Part shown: positions 52,887 to 61,811 of the stretch, piece by piece
How positions within the stretch are numbered: position 1 is the stretch's first letter
How the letters are laid out: the number at the start of each line of letters is the position of its first letter
Source of the DNA: Paenibacillus sp. SYP-B4298
GTDB taxonomy: Bacteria; Bacillota; Bacilli; Paenibacillales; Paenibacillaceae
Assembly (NCBI RefSeq): GCF_027627475.1
Contig: NZ_CP115484.1
Coordinates: 5,345,001 to 5,409,000 of the forward strand
DNA: 64,000 nt
Direction: 5' to 3'
Made by a program: the position numbers and the translations under genes
Notes under the pieces: generated by a model
Seen by the model: only the letters and a program-made list of their open reading frames with translations
Told to the model about the DNA's origin: nothing
Databases searched by the model: none

Positions 52887-54626
52887 ATGACGAAGCGACA
52901 CCATGCGCCCATCCTATCTTCTATCTTCTATGCGTTGCTGGACATCCGTCCTCTAGGCGGCCCAGATGACGGCAGGCGTAACCGCCCCCACCACGCACTG
53001 CTCTATATACAGGGCGGAAGCGGTGAGCTGAAGCCGGAAGGAGAAGCTCCCATCCTGCTGAATCGCGGCAGATGTATCGTGCTGGCGCCCGGTACGCGCT
53101 ACCAGCTTCGGAGCGATCAGAGGCAGAAGCTGCAGGGTGTGGAGCTGCTGTTCGACGGGATACGGCTGACGAATGCGACCCAAGCGCATGGTGTTCGTCA
53201 TGAGTCTGCCCTGTTCCCCTATACAGGAGAGATTGCCTATGACGAGAGTGGCTCTATCAGCGCAAGAATAGACCGCTTGCTAGAGCTGCATGTTGAGACG
53301 GATGAACGCGTGCAGCTGCAGTGCCAGCGGGAATTTCTTGAGCTGCTGGACGAGATGTGGGACGATGCGGCCCAGCGCTGCAAGCCGCGGATCGATGACC
53401 GCGAGGGGGCGATTCAGCGGACGATGGCTTACATGGAGCAGGCATATGACCAGGAGATTACAAGGGAGCTGCTGGCAGGAATCGCCGGCATGAGCCCCGG
53501 TTATTATTCCTCGGTGTTTCGCAAGGAGATGGGGCGCAGTCCGATGGATATGCTGGCGGAAATTCGGATGGAGCATGCCAAGCGGCTGCTGCTTACGTCG
53601 GACTATCCGTTGCGCCAGATTGCACAGGCGGTGGGCTATAGCAGCGAGTTTTATTTTAGCAGCCGCTTCAAGCAGGTGACCGGCCTCTCCCCCTCTTCCT
53701 ATGTCCAGCGCAACCGAGGTCGCAAGCTGGCCAGCTCGGAGGCGTATACGACCCATTTGCGTGCTGCGCCTTCCACTGCTGACAGTGAGGCGAGTCGTCC
53801 ACAGCGAATTGTCGGGCTGTTTCTGGAGGATCATCTAACGGTACTGGGCGTGAAGCCGCTCATGCAGTATTCATGGTCAGACTACTACCAGAGATATCTC
53901 AGTCCTTATCTGGAGGGGGTCGAGAAGCTGGATATGGGTCGACCTGACTTCGAGCAGCTTCGGCGCGCCCGGCCGGATGTGATCCTGCTTGGCTTCGCTT
54001 CCTTTGCAGGGGATGGGCGATATGACCGCTTCGCGGAGATTGCGCCGACCTATGTCTTTCAACAGGCGATGGGCGATTGGCGCGAGACGCTGCACAGTTT
54101 AGGGAGCCTGATTGGACGGGAAGCAGAGGCGAGGCAGGCGGTGGCTCGCTATGAGGTTAAGGTGCAGGAAGCGCGCGAACTGCTGTCGCGGAAGATCGGC
54201 CGCGAGACGGTGGCCGTGCTGCGCCTTCATTTCAAGGATGGATTGTGCCTGTACGGCGGCTCTGGCGGATATACCGCGCCCGTGCTGTATGAGGATCTGG
54301 GGCTAGCGATGCCGCAGATGCTATGCGATTGGCGGACTCAGGACATGCCCGGTGTGATGCCGGTCAAGCTGGAGACCGTATCCGCGCTGAACGCGGATCA
54401 TCTGTTTCTAATCGTAGATGAAGGGCAGGAGGAACAAGCCGCGCAGCTCATGCGCGACCCAAGCTGGAGCAGCCTGTCTGCTGTGGGCAGCGGTCGCGTC
54501 TATGTGGAGACAACGGATGTCTGGATGACATTCGGGATCATTGCTCATGAGCGCAAGATTGAGCATGTGCTGAATGCACTGCTAGGCGTAGATCGGGGAT
54601 ATGGAGCGGCGGACATCCTGGAGTAG
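52887..54626 (+). CDS. AraC-family regulator with C-terminal siderophore-binding domain (Btr-like)
   Basis: About 579 residues in three parts: an N-terminal cupin-like sensor (about 10-150), an AraC DNA-binding domain with two helix-turn-helix motifs (about 175-275, ITRELLAGIAGMSPGYYSSVFRKEMG and LRQIAQAVGYSSEFYFSSRFKQVTG), and a C-terminal domain homologous to FhuD/FeuA-type binding proteins (about 300-570, RIVGLFLEDHLTVLGVKPL). This is the layout of B. subtilis Btr (YbbB), which binds Fe-bacillibactin and activates its uptake genes. ATG 52887 fits GAGGAGTGG upstream. It should activate the binding-protein gene that follows; its sensor domain is plainly homologous to that protein. Confidence 0.9.
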   Translation: MTKRHHAPILSSIFYALLDIRPLGGPDDGRRNRPHHALLYIQGGSGELKPEGEAPILLNRGRCIVLAPGTRYQLRSDQRQKLQGVELLFDGIRLTNATQAHGVRHESALFPYTGEIAYDESGSISARIDRLLELHVETDERVQLQCQREFLELLDEMWDDAAQRCKPRIDDREGAIQRTMAYMEQAYDQEITRELLAGIAGMSPGYYSSVFRKEMGRSPMDMLAEIRMEHAKRLLLTSDYPLRQIAQAVGYSSEFYFSSRFKQVTGLSPSSYVQRNRGRKLASSEAYTTHLRAAPSTADSEASRPQRIVGLFLEDHLTVLGVKPLMQYSWSDYYQRYLSPYLEGVEKLDMGRPDFEQLRRARPDVILLGFASFAGDGRYDRFAEIAPTYVFQQAMGDWRETLHSLGSLIGREAEARQAVARYEVKVQEARELLSRKIGRETVAVLRLHFKDGLCLYGGSGGYTAPVLYEDLGLAMPQMLCDWRTQDMPGVMPVKLETVSALNADHLFLIVDEGQEEQAAQLMRDPSWSSLSAVGSGRVYVETTDVWMTFGIIAHERKIEHVLNALLGVDRGYGAADILE

Positions 54627-54722
54627 GCGCCATATACTGCAAGCGCATCTGACAATTTTATAAAGATTTTCGGCTAATTCCGTATGGTTGCAGTCCAAGA
54701 GGCGTGTTACAATCATTTTCGT

Positions 54723-54741
54723 GATAATGAGAATCTTTATC
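54723..54741 (+). promoter_or_regulatory. Fur box
   Basis: GATAATGAGAATCTTTATC matches 17 of 19 positions of the Fur consensus GATAATGATAATCATTATC. It lies 18 nt before the binding-protein start at 54760, just downstream of a possible -10 (TACAAT, 54708-54713). It indicates iron repression. Confidence 0.85.
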
Positions 54742-54759
54742 AAACAAGGGGATGCAGCA

Positions 54760-55815
54760 ATGAAAGTAATGCGTATCGTTCGGATGTTCAGCATGATAGC
54801 GGCACTGGGTGTGATGTTGGCCGCTTGCGGTGAATCGGCAGTGACGGAGCAGCCTTCAGGCACAAGTCAGAATACCGCACAGAATACAGGTGCCAAGCAG
54901 AATGGCGGCGATCAGTCTGATGGGGTACAGAAGGAGCAGGATGCGGGTCAGCCGGTGGGAGAGAGCGGGTGGCCGCGTACATTTGAGCATGAATTTGGCA
55001 GTATGACCTTGCCTGAGGAGCCCAAGCGCATCATCGGCCTGTATTTGGAGGACTATCTCGTCGCTCTGGGCATTAAGCCCGTTACTCAGACGGTCATCGG
55101 ATCGTTCTCGCTGCAGTATCTGCAGCCGCATATTGGCGATCTGCCCACGCTCGACTCGAGCGCCGTGAGCTTCGAGGCGGCGCTGACCGCTCAGCCTGAT
55201 CTGATATTGCTGGCTTTTCCAGGCTATGCGAGCGAGGGCAAGTATGACAAGTATGACAAGATTGCCCCGACTTATGTGTTGCCCGCTGATGCGCCGGATA
55301 ACTGGCGGGATACGCTACGCACGGTTGGCAAGCTGACTGGCAAGGAGGACGAGGCGGAGAAGGTGCTGGCTGACTATGAGGCCAAAATCCAGGATGCGAA
55401 GGTGAAGCTGGCAGCCGAGCTTGGGGATGAGACGGTCGCCTTGATCCGTGTTCGCAGCAATAAGGAGCTGCGGTTGTATGGTGGCCCCGGCGGCTATGTG
55501 GGCAATGTGCTGTATACTGACCTGGGTCTCAATCCGCCGAGCATTGTGAAGCAGCTCGCTTGGGGCGATGAGAGCATGAAGGTTGTCTCCACAGAGATTC
55601 TCCCGGATCTGGATGCCGATCGTTTGTTCATCACATATGACGAGGGCGGCAAGGAGCTGGCGCAGGAAATTATGGATAGCAGCTTCTGGAAGGCGCTTCC
55701 TGCGGTTCAGAACGGAAAGGTCTACGAGGTAAGTATGGATCACTGGATGACGTTCGGGCCTATCGCCTATAACCAGAAGGTGGACGATGTGCTGAAGGCG
55801 TTAGTAACGGATTAG
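54760..55815 (+). CDS. Iron-siderophore ABC transporter binding lipoprotein
   Basis: A 351-residue lipoprotein (lipobox VMLAAC), then a Ser/Gln/Asn-rich linker and a class III binding-protein domain of the FhuD/FeuA/YclQ group (RIIGLYLEDYLVALGIKPV, AQPDLILLAF, YDKIAPTYVLP, WMTFGPIAYNQKVDDVLKAL). It captures a ferric siderophore and hands it to a permease/ATPase encoded elsewhere; no such genes follow here. ATG 54760 has AAGGGG upstream. It is closely related to the sensor domain of the AraC regulator before it and controlled by the Fur box at 54723. Confidence 0.92.
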   Translation: MKVMRIVRMFSMIAALGVMLAACGESAVTEQPSGTSQNTAQNTGAKQNGGDQSDGVQKEQDAGQPVGESGWPRTFEHEFGSMTLPEEPKRIIGLYLEDYLVALGIKPVTQTVIGSFSLQYLQPHIGDLPTLDSSAVSFEAALTAQPDLILLAFPGYASEGKYDKYDKIAPTYVLPADAPDNWRDTLRTVGKLTGKEDEAEKVLADYEAKIQDAKVKLAAELGDETVALIRVRSNKELRLYGGPGGYVGNVLYTDLGLNPPSIVKQLAWGDESMKVVSTEILPDLDADRLFITYDEGGKELAQEIMDSSFWKALPAVQNGKVYEVSMDHWMTFGPIAYNQKVDDVLKALVTD

Positions 55816-55830
55816 AGGGGGAGGATGGAC

Positions 55831-56397
55831 ATGGAAAGCTACGCAGCGATTGAGAAGACGATTCGCGAGCGCCGCACGGTCAATCAGTTCTCCAGCAAGC
55901 CAGTGCCAACCGAGCTGGTGCTGGAGCTGCTGGATGCGGCGGTCTGGGCACCGTTCCACTCGCGGAAGGAGCCATGGCGGTTCATTCTGTTTGCAGGGGA
56001 GGGCCGCCGGCAGTTCTCAGATGCGGTGCTGTCAACCTACCCGGATGATAAGCGGGAGCAACTGGGCGATAAGGTGTCGCATATCTATTGCAACGAGGTG
56101 CCTGTGCATCTGGTGGTCTTGATTGATGAGGAGCCGCGGTGGAAGGAATGGGAGGAGGCGCTGTGTGCCGCCAGCGCTCTGATCCAGAATTTGCAGCTAT
56201 TGGCTTGGGAACGGGACATCGGGGTAGTATGGAAGACGAATGACTATAACTGGAATCCGCGATACCGCGAGGGCATCGGCGTCAAGCCAGGGCAGAAGGT
56301 GGTGGGTACACTGCACATGGGGTACTTCGACCACGAGAAGGTGCGTCGCGCCAGACCACGAACACCGGTGAGCGAGCTGCTCACCTTGGTGGAGTAG
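55831..56397 (+). CDS. Nitroreductase-family flavoprotein
   Basis: A 188-residue FMN-dependent oxidoreductase of the nitroreductase fold. N-terminal IRERRTVNQFSSKPV carries the FMN-binding Arg pair, AAVWAPFHSRKEPWRFI the next, and LAWERDIGVVWKTND a later loop. It starts 15 nt after the binding-protein gene, so it is probably co-transcribed under Fur/AraC control. That suggests an iron-release or flavin role; the substrate is unknown. ATG 55831 is preferred over 55825, which touches the ribosome-binding site. Confidence 0.88.
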   Translation: MESYAAIEKTIRERRTVNQFSSKPVPTELVLELLDAAVWAPFHSRKEPWRFILFAGEGRRQFSDAVLSTYPDDKREQLGDKVSHIYCNEVPVHLVVLIDEEPRWKEWEEALCAASALIQNLQLLAWERDIGVVWKTNDYNWNPRYREGIGVKPGQKVVGTLHMGYFDHEKVRRARPRTPVSELLTLVE

Positions 56398-56480
56398 GGC
56401 GGCATTAGAATAGGAGCAGGGAAGTTGTCCAGATGGCTTCGTCCAGGATCAAGGATCAGAAGCTGTCTATAAGGTGAAGC

Positions 56481-56500
56481 AGGGAGCCGTGAGGCTCCCT
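56481..56500. terminator. Hairpin between convergent genes
   Basis: AGGGAGCC-GTGA-GGCTCCCT, an 8-bp stem between the ends of the nitroreductase gene and the leftward MFS gene. It has no T run, so termination is inferred from position. Confidence 0.5.
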
Positions 56501-56583
56501 TGCTGCGTATGTGGCTTTGCTTAGGAATAGTTGAAGCATTGGCTATCGTATGGTCGGCTGACTGACGAAGCTGCTCGTTGCTG

Positions 56584-58158
56584 TTAACGGAGCGGTACCG
56601 CTTCCGCCTGCTGCGATGGAGCGGCCTCCGATTTAGCCACAGGCGCATGAGGCGCTTGCCGTGCGGCTCCGGCCCAGAAGGCCGCGAGGAAGCCTAGCGC
56701 TGCAGCCCCGACGAGGAACCAGAAGCCGTATTGCACCGCATCACCGAGCAACTGGCGCAGCAGTGCAAGCTGATTGGCCGGGAGGTCGGTGCTGGAGCTT
56801 AGAAGGGCTAACGGGTCTGTCACAGTGCCCGGTGCTGTGGCAAGACCTGTCAGCTCGGAGCGATGCTCCGCCAATAGCCTCGACAGATGTGAATGAACCA
56901 ATACCGTGAGGACTGCCGTCCCGAGCACTCCGCCGATCGAACGAAAGAAGCTGACGGAGGAGGTGGCAGCACCGCGCACGGATTCGTCAACGCCCATGCT
57001 GACGGCCGTCTGTCCAACCATCATCATCATGCCGATGCCCAGTCCAATCAGCACCATGACAAGACAGAGGACGATGAAGCTGACGTTGATCGGCAGGAAG
57101 ATGAGCAGCACGAGGCCGGAGCCGGAGAGCAGCATGGCGGTGCTGATCGTGAATCTCCATGTGGTGCGCGGGATGAGCGCGCCACATAAGGTTGCGCCCA
57201 GCATCACGCACAGCATGAGCGGTGTCAGCGCTCCGCCTGTTCCCGCTACACCGCCGCCCAGGCTGCCCTGTACAAACAGCGGAATATAGACGAGCGAGCC
57301 ATACATAATGATCCCTTGCATGAAGGTCGCCATATAGGTGCTGGCGATGACGCGGTCACGGAACAGAGGCATCGGAATGATCGGCTCCTTCTCCCTCAGT
57401 TGCTGTAGGACGAACCATGCACCCAGCCCGATGCCTGCTGCCAGCAGTCCGATGATCTCGACCGAGCTCCAGGCGAACTGGACGCCGCCCAGCTTCAACG
57501 CCAGCAGCAGCGACAGGGTGCCTGTAATCAGCAGCGCCGGGCTGAGATAGCCGATCGAGGCGCCTCGATGCGATGGCGTTGGATCATGTGGCAGTAGCCG
57601 AAGGAAGATCACGAGAATCAGCAAGCCGAACGGCAGGTTGATGAAGAAGATATAGCGCCAGTCCAAAAGCGAGGTGATGAGCGCGCCGATCGCTGGGCCG
57701 ATGACCGAGGACAAGGCGAAGATGCTCATATACAGCGTCTGGTAGATGCTGTTGCCGGTTCTTGGCATCAGACTGAAGACCACGGTATAGGTAATCGGCA
57801 TCAGGAAGCCAGCCCCGATTCCCTTGATCCCCCGGAAAATAATGAGCTGCAGCATCGTATCCGCCATGCCGCACAGGACGGAGCCAATGACGAAGATCGT
57901 CAGCCCCAGTATAAGAAACAACTTGCGGCCATATAGATCCGACAGCTTGCCCGCAATCGGAGTGATCGCCGTCGAGGTCAGCATATATATGGTGAACACC
58001 CAGGACATCTGGGCAAAGCCTTCTAATTGCGTCGCAATCGTCGGCAGCGCGGTCGACACGATCGTCTGGTCTAGCTGGGTTAACAGGATGCTCAGCAGCA
58101 GCCCTGCAAACAGCCAATTGTACTGCGTGCTGCTCCATCCCTTGAACTTCGTCTCCAT
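56584..58158 (-). CDS. MFS exporter of the DHA2 (EmrB/QacA) family, 14 helices
   Basis: A 524-residue transporter with 14 predicted transmembrane segments. Landmarks are LDQTIVSTALPTIATQL in helix 1 (motif D1), GKLSDLYGRKLFLILGL (motif A) and RGIKGIGAGFLMPITYTV (motif C region). Members expel drugs or metabolites using the proton gradient. It starts 32 nt after the stop of the TetR-fusion gene on the same strand, so it is likely regulated by it and may export a toxic intermediate of the flavin-oxygenase pathway upstream. Confidence 0.92.
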   Translation of the reverse strand: METKFKGWSSTQYNWLFAGLLLSILLTQLDQTIVSTALPTIATQLEGFAQMSWVFTIYMLTSTAITPIAGKLSDLYGRKLFLILGLTIFVIGSVLCGMADTMLQLIIFRGIKGIGAGFLMPITYTVVFSLMPRTGNSIYQTLYMSIFALSSVIGPAIGALITSLLDWRYIFFINLPFGLLILVIFLRLLPHDPTPSHRGASIGYLSPALLITGTLSLLLALKLGGVQFAWSSVEIIGLLAAGIGLGAWFVLQQLREKEPIIPMPLFRDRVIASTYMATFMQGIIMYGSLVYIPLFVQGSLGGGVAGTGGALTPLMLCVMLGATLCGALIPRTTWRFTISTAMLLSGSGLVLLIFLPINVSFIVLCLVMVLIGLGIGMMMMVGQTAVSMGVDESVRGAATSSVSFFRSIGGVLGTAVLTVLVHSHLSRLLAEHRSELTGLATAPGTVTDPLALLSSSTDLPANQLALLRQLLGDAVQYGFWFLVGAAALGFLAAFWAGAARQAPHAPVAKSEAAPSQQAEAVPLR

Positions 58159-58190
58159 ACCATCACCTGCTCCATGTACACAAGGTTCTC

Positions 58191-59378
58191 TTAAATACCG
58201 GTCATTTTCGCGCAGCGGTTGAGATAGCCGTGCACGGTATGCGCCGCAATTCGCGAGATGGCAAAGCCTCCAAAACGGTTAATCGTCTCCTCCAGCAGCT
58301 GTTGTACCACATCCGATGCTGGCCCCCGGCGTTTCGTCCAGATCGCCACGAAGCGGTCGGCAACAATAGTGGAGTTGGCCTCCAGCTCCTGCAGCAGCTT
58401 CACAGTAGAGGCGGATAGCTCGCCATATGTACTGGAGGTGACGAGGAAGAGCAGGTCCTTGCCGCTAGGCGTCTCCTGCCTCCACGCCTCCACACTCCGG
58501 CACAACCGCACCGTGCAGCCCTGCCAGCTCTGTATCATCCCCAGTATGCTCGACACATCCTCATCCTGTGGCGGATTCTCCATCTTGTCGTCTGCATTCG
58601 TGTCGCTGCAGGCTTGCCGCCCGGCCGCTCTCTCCGAGGAGGACTCTGGAATGTTCGTGGCTCCCGTCCCGAGTGCCGACTCATCATAGAACAGATGAAT
58701 GACACGCGGCTCTACAGAGGAGGTGGCGAGTGGGGCCATTTTGAGACTGTGCGCTAGCAAGCCGTGCTGTGCCAGTGCGACCATCTGGTCGGCAATCTCG
58801 TCTTGCAGTCGTTCGATGGAGCCGGAGTGCCCGGTAATCATGGCGAGCGCCTCTTCGTCGCGGTAGTAGAACTGGTTCATCATCCCCCATAGGCAGAAGA
58901 GCACAACCTGCTCATTGACCTGAGGATTGATAATGCCCGCATGCTTCCATTCGGTGAACATGCGGCTTTTGTCGAGGAAATCCTGAAACCATTTTGCCGA
59001 GGCGTACTGATCGAACAGCTTGCTGCCCTCCAGTGCTTCCTTGTGAAAAATTTTGTATAAGTTCGGAATTTTACATTTAATCTCAAAATGCGACTTCACA
59101 TACTGTCTCAGCACTTGCTCGGGGTGGACATTCTCCCAGGACTGCTGCTCAAGATAGCTCTCCCACTGGCGAAACAATCGTTCCAGCACAGCCTGATACA
59201 GCTTCTCCTTCGTGTCGAAGTAGTAGTGCACCATTGCCTGATTCACCCCGGCCTTAGCCGCTATATCGCTGATGCGCGTCGCCGAATAACTGCTGCTGGC
59301 GAACAACTCCTCTGCGCCATTGAGTATTCGTTCCTGTACATTTGTTTTGTGCTCGTCCGTCTTCATGATTGGAGCCAT
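58191..59378 (-). CDS. TetR-family regulator fused to a flavodoxin-like domain
   Basis: About 395 residues. The N-terminal TetR helix-turn-helix (about 10-60, ILNGAEELFASSSYSATRISDIAAKAGVNQAMVHYYF) and the helical domain up to about 210 resemble RutR, the regulator of pyrimidine catabolism. After a Ser/Asp/Asn-rich linker a second domain of about 130 residues follows, with the order of a flavodoxin/FMN-reductase fold: VIHLFYDES (first strand), then LLFLVTSSTYGELSAS (third strand with an S/T-x-T-Y-G loop, the usual phosphate-near loop), and FVAIWTKRRG. ATG 59378 has AGAAAGGTGG upstream. TetR proteins are normally about 200 residues, so this fusion is unusual; it may sense FMN or its redox state. 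It lies downstream of two flavin reductase genes in the same operon. Confidence 0.82.
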   Translation of the reverse strand: MAPIMKTDEHKTNVQERILNGAEELFASSSYSATRISDIAAKAGVNQAMVHYYFDTKEKLYQAVLERLFRQWESYLEQQSWENVHPEQVLRQYVKSHFEIKCKIPNLYKIFHKEALEGSKLFDQYASAKWFQDFLDKSRMFTEWKHAGIINPQVNEQVVLFCLWGMMNQFYYRDEEALAMITGHSGSIERLQDEIADQMVALAQHGLLAHSLKMAPLATSSVEPRVIHLFYDESALGTGATNIPESSSERAAGRQACSDTNADDKMENPPQDEDVSSILGMIQSWQGCTVRLCRSVEAWRQETPSGKDLLFLVTSSTYGELSASTVKLLQELEANSTIVADRFVAIWTKRRGPASDVVQQLLEETINRFGGFAISRIAAHTVHGYLNRCAKMTGI

Positions 59379-59457
59379 GATCGCATCCACCTTTCTGCAT
59401 GGGGCAAATATTCGGGTTAGCCGCTTGTCGCCGCCACGAATATTTCTCCGCCGCAGC

Positions 59458-59970
59458 TTACAGCAGAGCCTTCATGACAGCTTCTTGGGCTGTTGCCCAT
59501 TCGGAGAGAACGTCCTGGCGCTGGTCCAACTGCGAGTCCAGTACGTATAGCCCCCGCGCTGGGCAGAGCGCGCCCAGCTCCGACAGGAGCGGCCGCAGAT
59601 GCAGCTCAACCGCCAGTTGATGCTGATAGCCCGCCCCGACCATAATCGGGAAGGCTAGCTTGCCTGCCAGCGCATTCATCGGCAGCACATCGAGGAACAG
59701 CTTGAGCAGTCCGGTGTACGTTGCCTTGTAGGTCGGACTGGCGATGACCAGGCATGAGGACGCCTCGATACGGGCCAGCAGTGTGCTTATGATGCTCTGA
59801 TCCCATGTAGCCAGTGCGACGGCGTAGTCGGCCAGGTCGATCACCTCATGCACAATCTCCTCCGATGTTTGTTTCTCTAGTATAGCATGAAGCTGTGAAG
59901 CCGCTTCCTCTGCGATCGTCCGGGTTTTGGATCTGGCCTTCGGATTGCCTATAATCGTCGTCATTAACAT
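59458..59970 (-). CDS. NADPH-dependent FMN reductase, SsuE/MsuE type
   Basis: A 170-residue flavodoxin-fold reductase. N-terminal IIGNPKARSKTRTIAE is the FMN phosphate loop and ASPTYKATYTGLLKLFLDVLP the second FMN loop. It supplies reduced FMN to a partner monooxygenase. ATG 59970 has AGGAGTG upstream and lies 3 nt after the preceding gene. It is the second flavin reductase of the operon. Confidence 0.9.
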   Translation of the reverse strand: MLMTTIIGNPKARSKTRTIAEEAASQLHAILEKQTSEEIVHEVIDLADYAVALATWDQSIISTLLARIEASSCLVIASPTYKATYTGLLKLFLDVLPMNALAGKLAFPIMVGAGYQHQLAVELHLRPLLSELGALCPARGLYVLDSQLDQRQDVLSEWATAQEAVMKALL

Positions 59971-59973
59971 CGG

Positions 59974-60468
59974 TTACACTCCTGCGGGTTCCAGCTTGGC
60001 ATAGCTGCCCTGGTAAAATATAAGCGGCTCCGCCTGTGACGCCGCTTCTGATGGATGAATGCGGATGCCGCGCCCGAGCAGAATCAGATGATCTCCGCCC
60101 TCCAGCACATCGCTGATCTCACATTCAATGCTAGTCAGGCAGCCCTGGAGTACAGGCAGGTCAAGCTCGCCGCGCTCGTAGGCGATGCCCTGGAACTTCT
60201 CACTGCCGCCCTTCCTGGCGAAGCTACCGGATAGAGCCTGCTGTGAGGCCCCGAGCACATTGACACAATATTTGCCCGCTGCAATCAGCTTTGGCAGCGT
60301 GGAGCTGCCGCGATCGACGCAGATCAGCGCCATCGGCGGCTCCAGCGAGAGGGAAGTAAACGCATTGGCTGTCATGCCAAGCGGCTGCCCGTCCTCATCT
60401 ATCGTCGTAATAATGGTTACCCCTGTTGCGAATTGTCCCATCGTGGATCTCCATGTCCTTGCATCCAT
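59974..60468 (-). CDS. Flavin reductase (RutF/HpaC-type)
   Basis: A 164-residue flavin-reductase-like protein with FMN-binding split-barrel fold. Landmarks are MGQFATGVTIITT, LGMTANAFTSLSLEPPMALICV and NVLGASQQALSGSFA. It makes free reduced flavin for the class C monooxygenase of the operon, like RutF. The start at 60468 is chosen because AGGAGG lies 8 nt upstream on the minus strand; the longer frame overlaps the preceding gene. Confidence 0.92.
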   Translation of the reverse strand: MDARTWRSTMGQFATGVTIITTIDEDGQPLGMTANAFTSLSLEPPMALICVDRGSSTLPKLIAAGKYCVNVLGASQQALSGSFARKGGSEKFQGIAYERGELDLPVLQGCLTSIECEISDVLEGGDHLILLGRGIRIHPSEAASQAEPLIFYQGSYAKLEPAGV

Positions 60469-60494
60469 TCCAGACGCCTCCTGGTCTCGTTTTT

Positions 60495-61811
60495 TCATTG
60501 CACAGTCGTGCGGTTGCATAGCTTCCAGGCCGTAAAGGCATAGATCGCCGCCGCATCCACCATATCCTCTAATGTGGGCTGAAAGCGGGATGGCCCGAAG
60601 GTGGCAGCCGGGATGCGATACATGTTGAATATATTATGATCCCGCCACATGCTCGCATAAGCTTCATGCGCCAGCGTCAGCGGGCCGCGCTCCGCCGCCT
60701 GGCGGCCGGTGTCGATCGCCTGAGCCAGCGGTGTCACCGCCTGCTCATCCGCCTCGTAGCCCTGGCGGAAAATAAGCGGCAGTACACGCCCTTGCAGACC
60801 TGCGTCATGCACCAGCAGCTCCAGCTGACGCTGAATCGGGGCAATCGACTGCCTGGCGGTCAGATTGACCTCGATGTAGATCGAGCACACCTCGCTGCCC
60901 GCGCCCATAATATGCGGGTCGCCGCCGCGAATAGCTGACAACTGCACCTTGGGGATGGACAGTCCGCCGCTCCCCTCATACGTATGCTCCTGCTCGTAAC
61001 GGATTGCCCATTGCTGGAGCAGGGGGATGAGCACCGCGGACTGCACAAGCGGATTCGGATGCGCAGCCAGCTCGAGCGGATGCTCCAGAATCGGGGTGAA
61101 CAGCTCCTCGCCATACAGATCGATTCGGAATAGCACATGTCCGCAGGACATCCAGGTGATGCCGAAGTCGGTGCCCTCTGCCGCGATGGCATAGTCGGGT
61201 GCTACACCGCCATGTGTCAGTAGATACTGCGCCCCAACCTCCTTGCCGAGATACTCCTGCCCCTGGAACTCCTCCACCTGCTCTGGCCCGATCTCACCCG
61301 GACAAGCTGTAATGTACAGCTTGCCCTTGAGTGTCAGGCCCGCCTGCTTGAGCGCCTTGGCGGCCATCAGCGTGCAGGTCATCGGGCCGCGGTCATTCTC
61401 AACGGGTCGGCCGGAGAAGACGCCATGCTCGTAGCGCGCCTCCAGCCATTCCGACCGCTCGACCGTGCCTGGCTTGTAGCGCCATTCATCGCGGTAGTTG
61501 TACTGCGGCGCCTCCGTATCCAGGTGGCTGGTCAGGAGCAGATTGCTTCCCTCGCCCGGCGCCTCTCCACCCAGTGTGCCGATGACATTGAAGCGGCTGG
61601 CGAACATTCCGGCCTTGCGCGGGGCGAAGCCCTCCTGTTGCAGCCAGTTGTAGACATACTCGCCAGCTTCCTGCTCGAAGCCAGGGAGGCTGCGGATATT
61701 GCCCAGCTCCAGCAGCAGCTGCACCAGCTCATTCGGGTCAATATGCTGGCGGATACGCTGCATGACCTCCCGATCCTCCTCAGACAGCGGCTGCTTCTCC
61801 CACAAGCTCAT
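60495..61811 (-). CDS. M20-family metallohydrolase
   Basis: A 438-residue zinc hydrolase of the M20/ArgE/DapE clan. The first metal motif is TSHLDTE (HxD), then PVENDRGPMTCTLMAAKAL with the bridging Asp, ACPGEIGPEQVEE with the catalytic and metal Glu residues, and a dimerisation/lid domain between. It cleaves an amide, carbamoyl or dipeptide bond; the exact substrate is unknown. It overlaps the isochorismatase-fold gene by 4 nt (ATGA), so it is an integral step of the pathway. The classical Rut operon has no M20 enzyme. Confidence 0.85.
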   Translation of the reverse strand: MSLWEKQPLSEEDREVMQRIRQHIDPNELVQLLLELGNIRSLPGFEQEAGEYVYNWLQQEGFAPRKAGMFASRFNVIGTLGGEAPGEGSNLLLTSHLDTEAPQYNYRDEWRYKPGTVERSEWLEARYEHGVFSGRPVENDRGPMTCTLMAAKALKQAGLTLKGKLYITACPGEIGPEQVEEFQGQEYLGKEVGAQYLLTHGGVAPDYAIAAEGTDFGITWMSCGHVLFRIDLYGEELFTPILEHPLELAAHPNPLVQSAVLIPLLQQWAIRYEQEHTYEGSGGLSIPKVQLSAIRGGDPHIMGAGSEVCSIYIEVNLTARQSIAPIQRQLELLVHDAGLQGRVLPLIFRQGYEADEQAVTPLAQAIDTGRQAAERGPLTLAHEAYASMWRDHNIFNMYRIPAATFGPSRFQPTLEDMVDAAAIYAFTAWKLCNRTTVQ

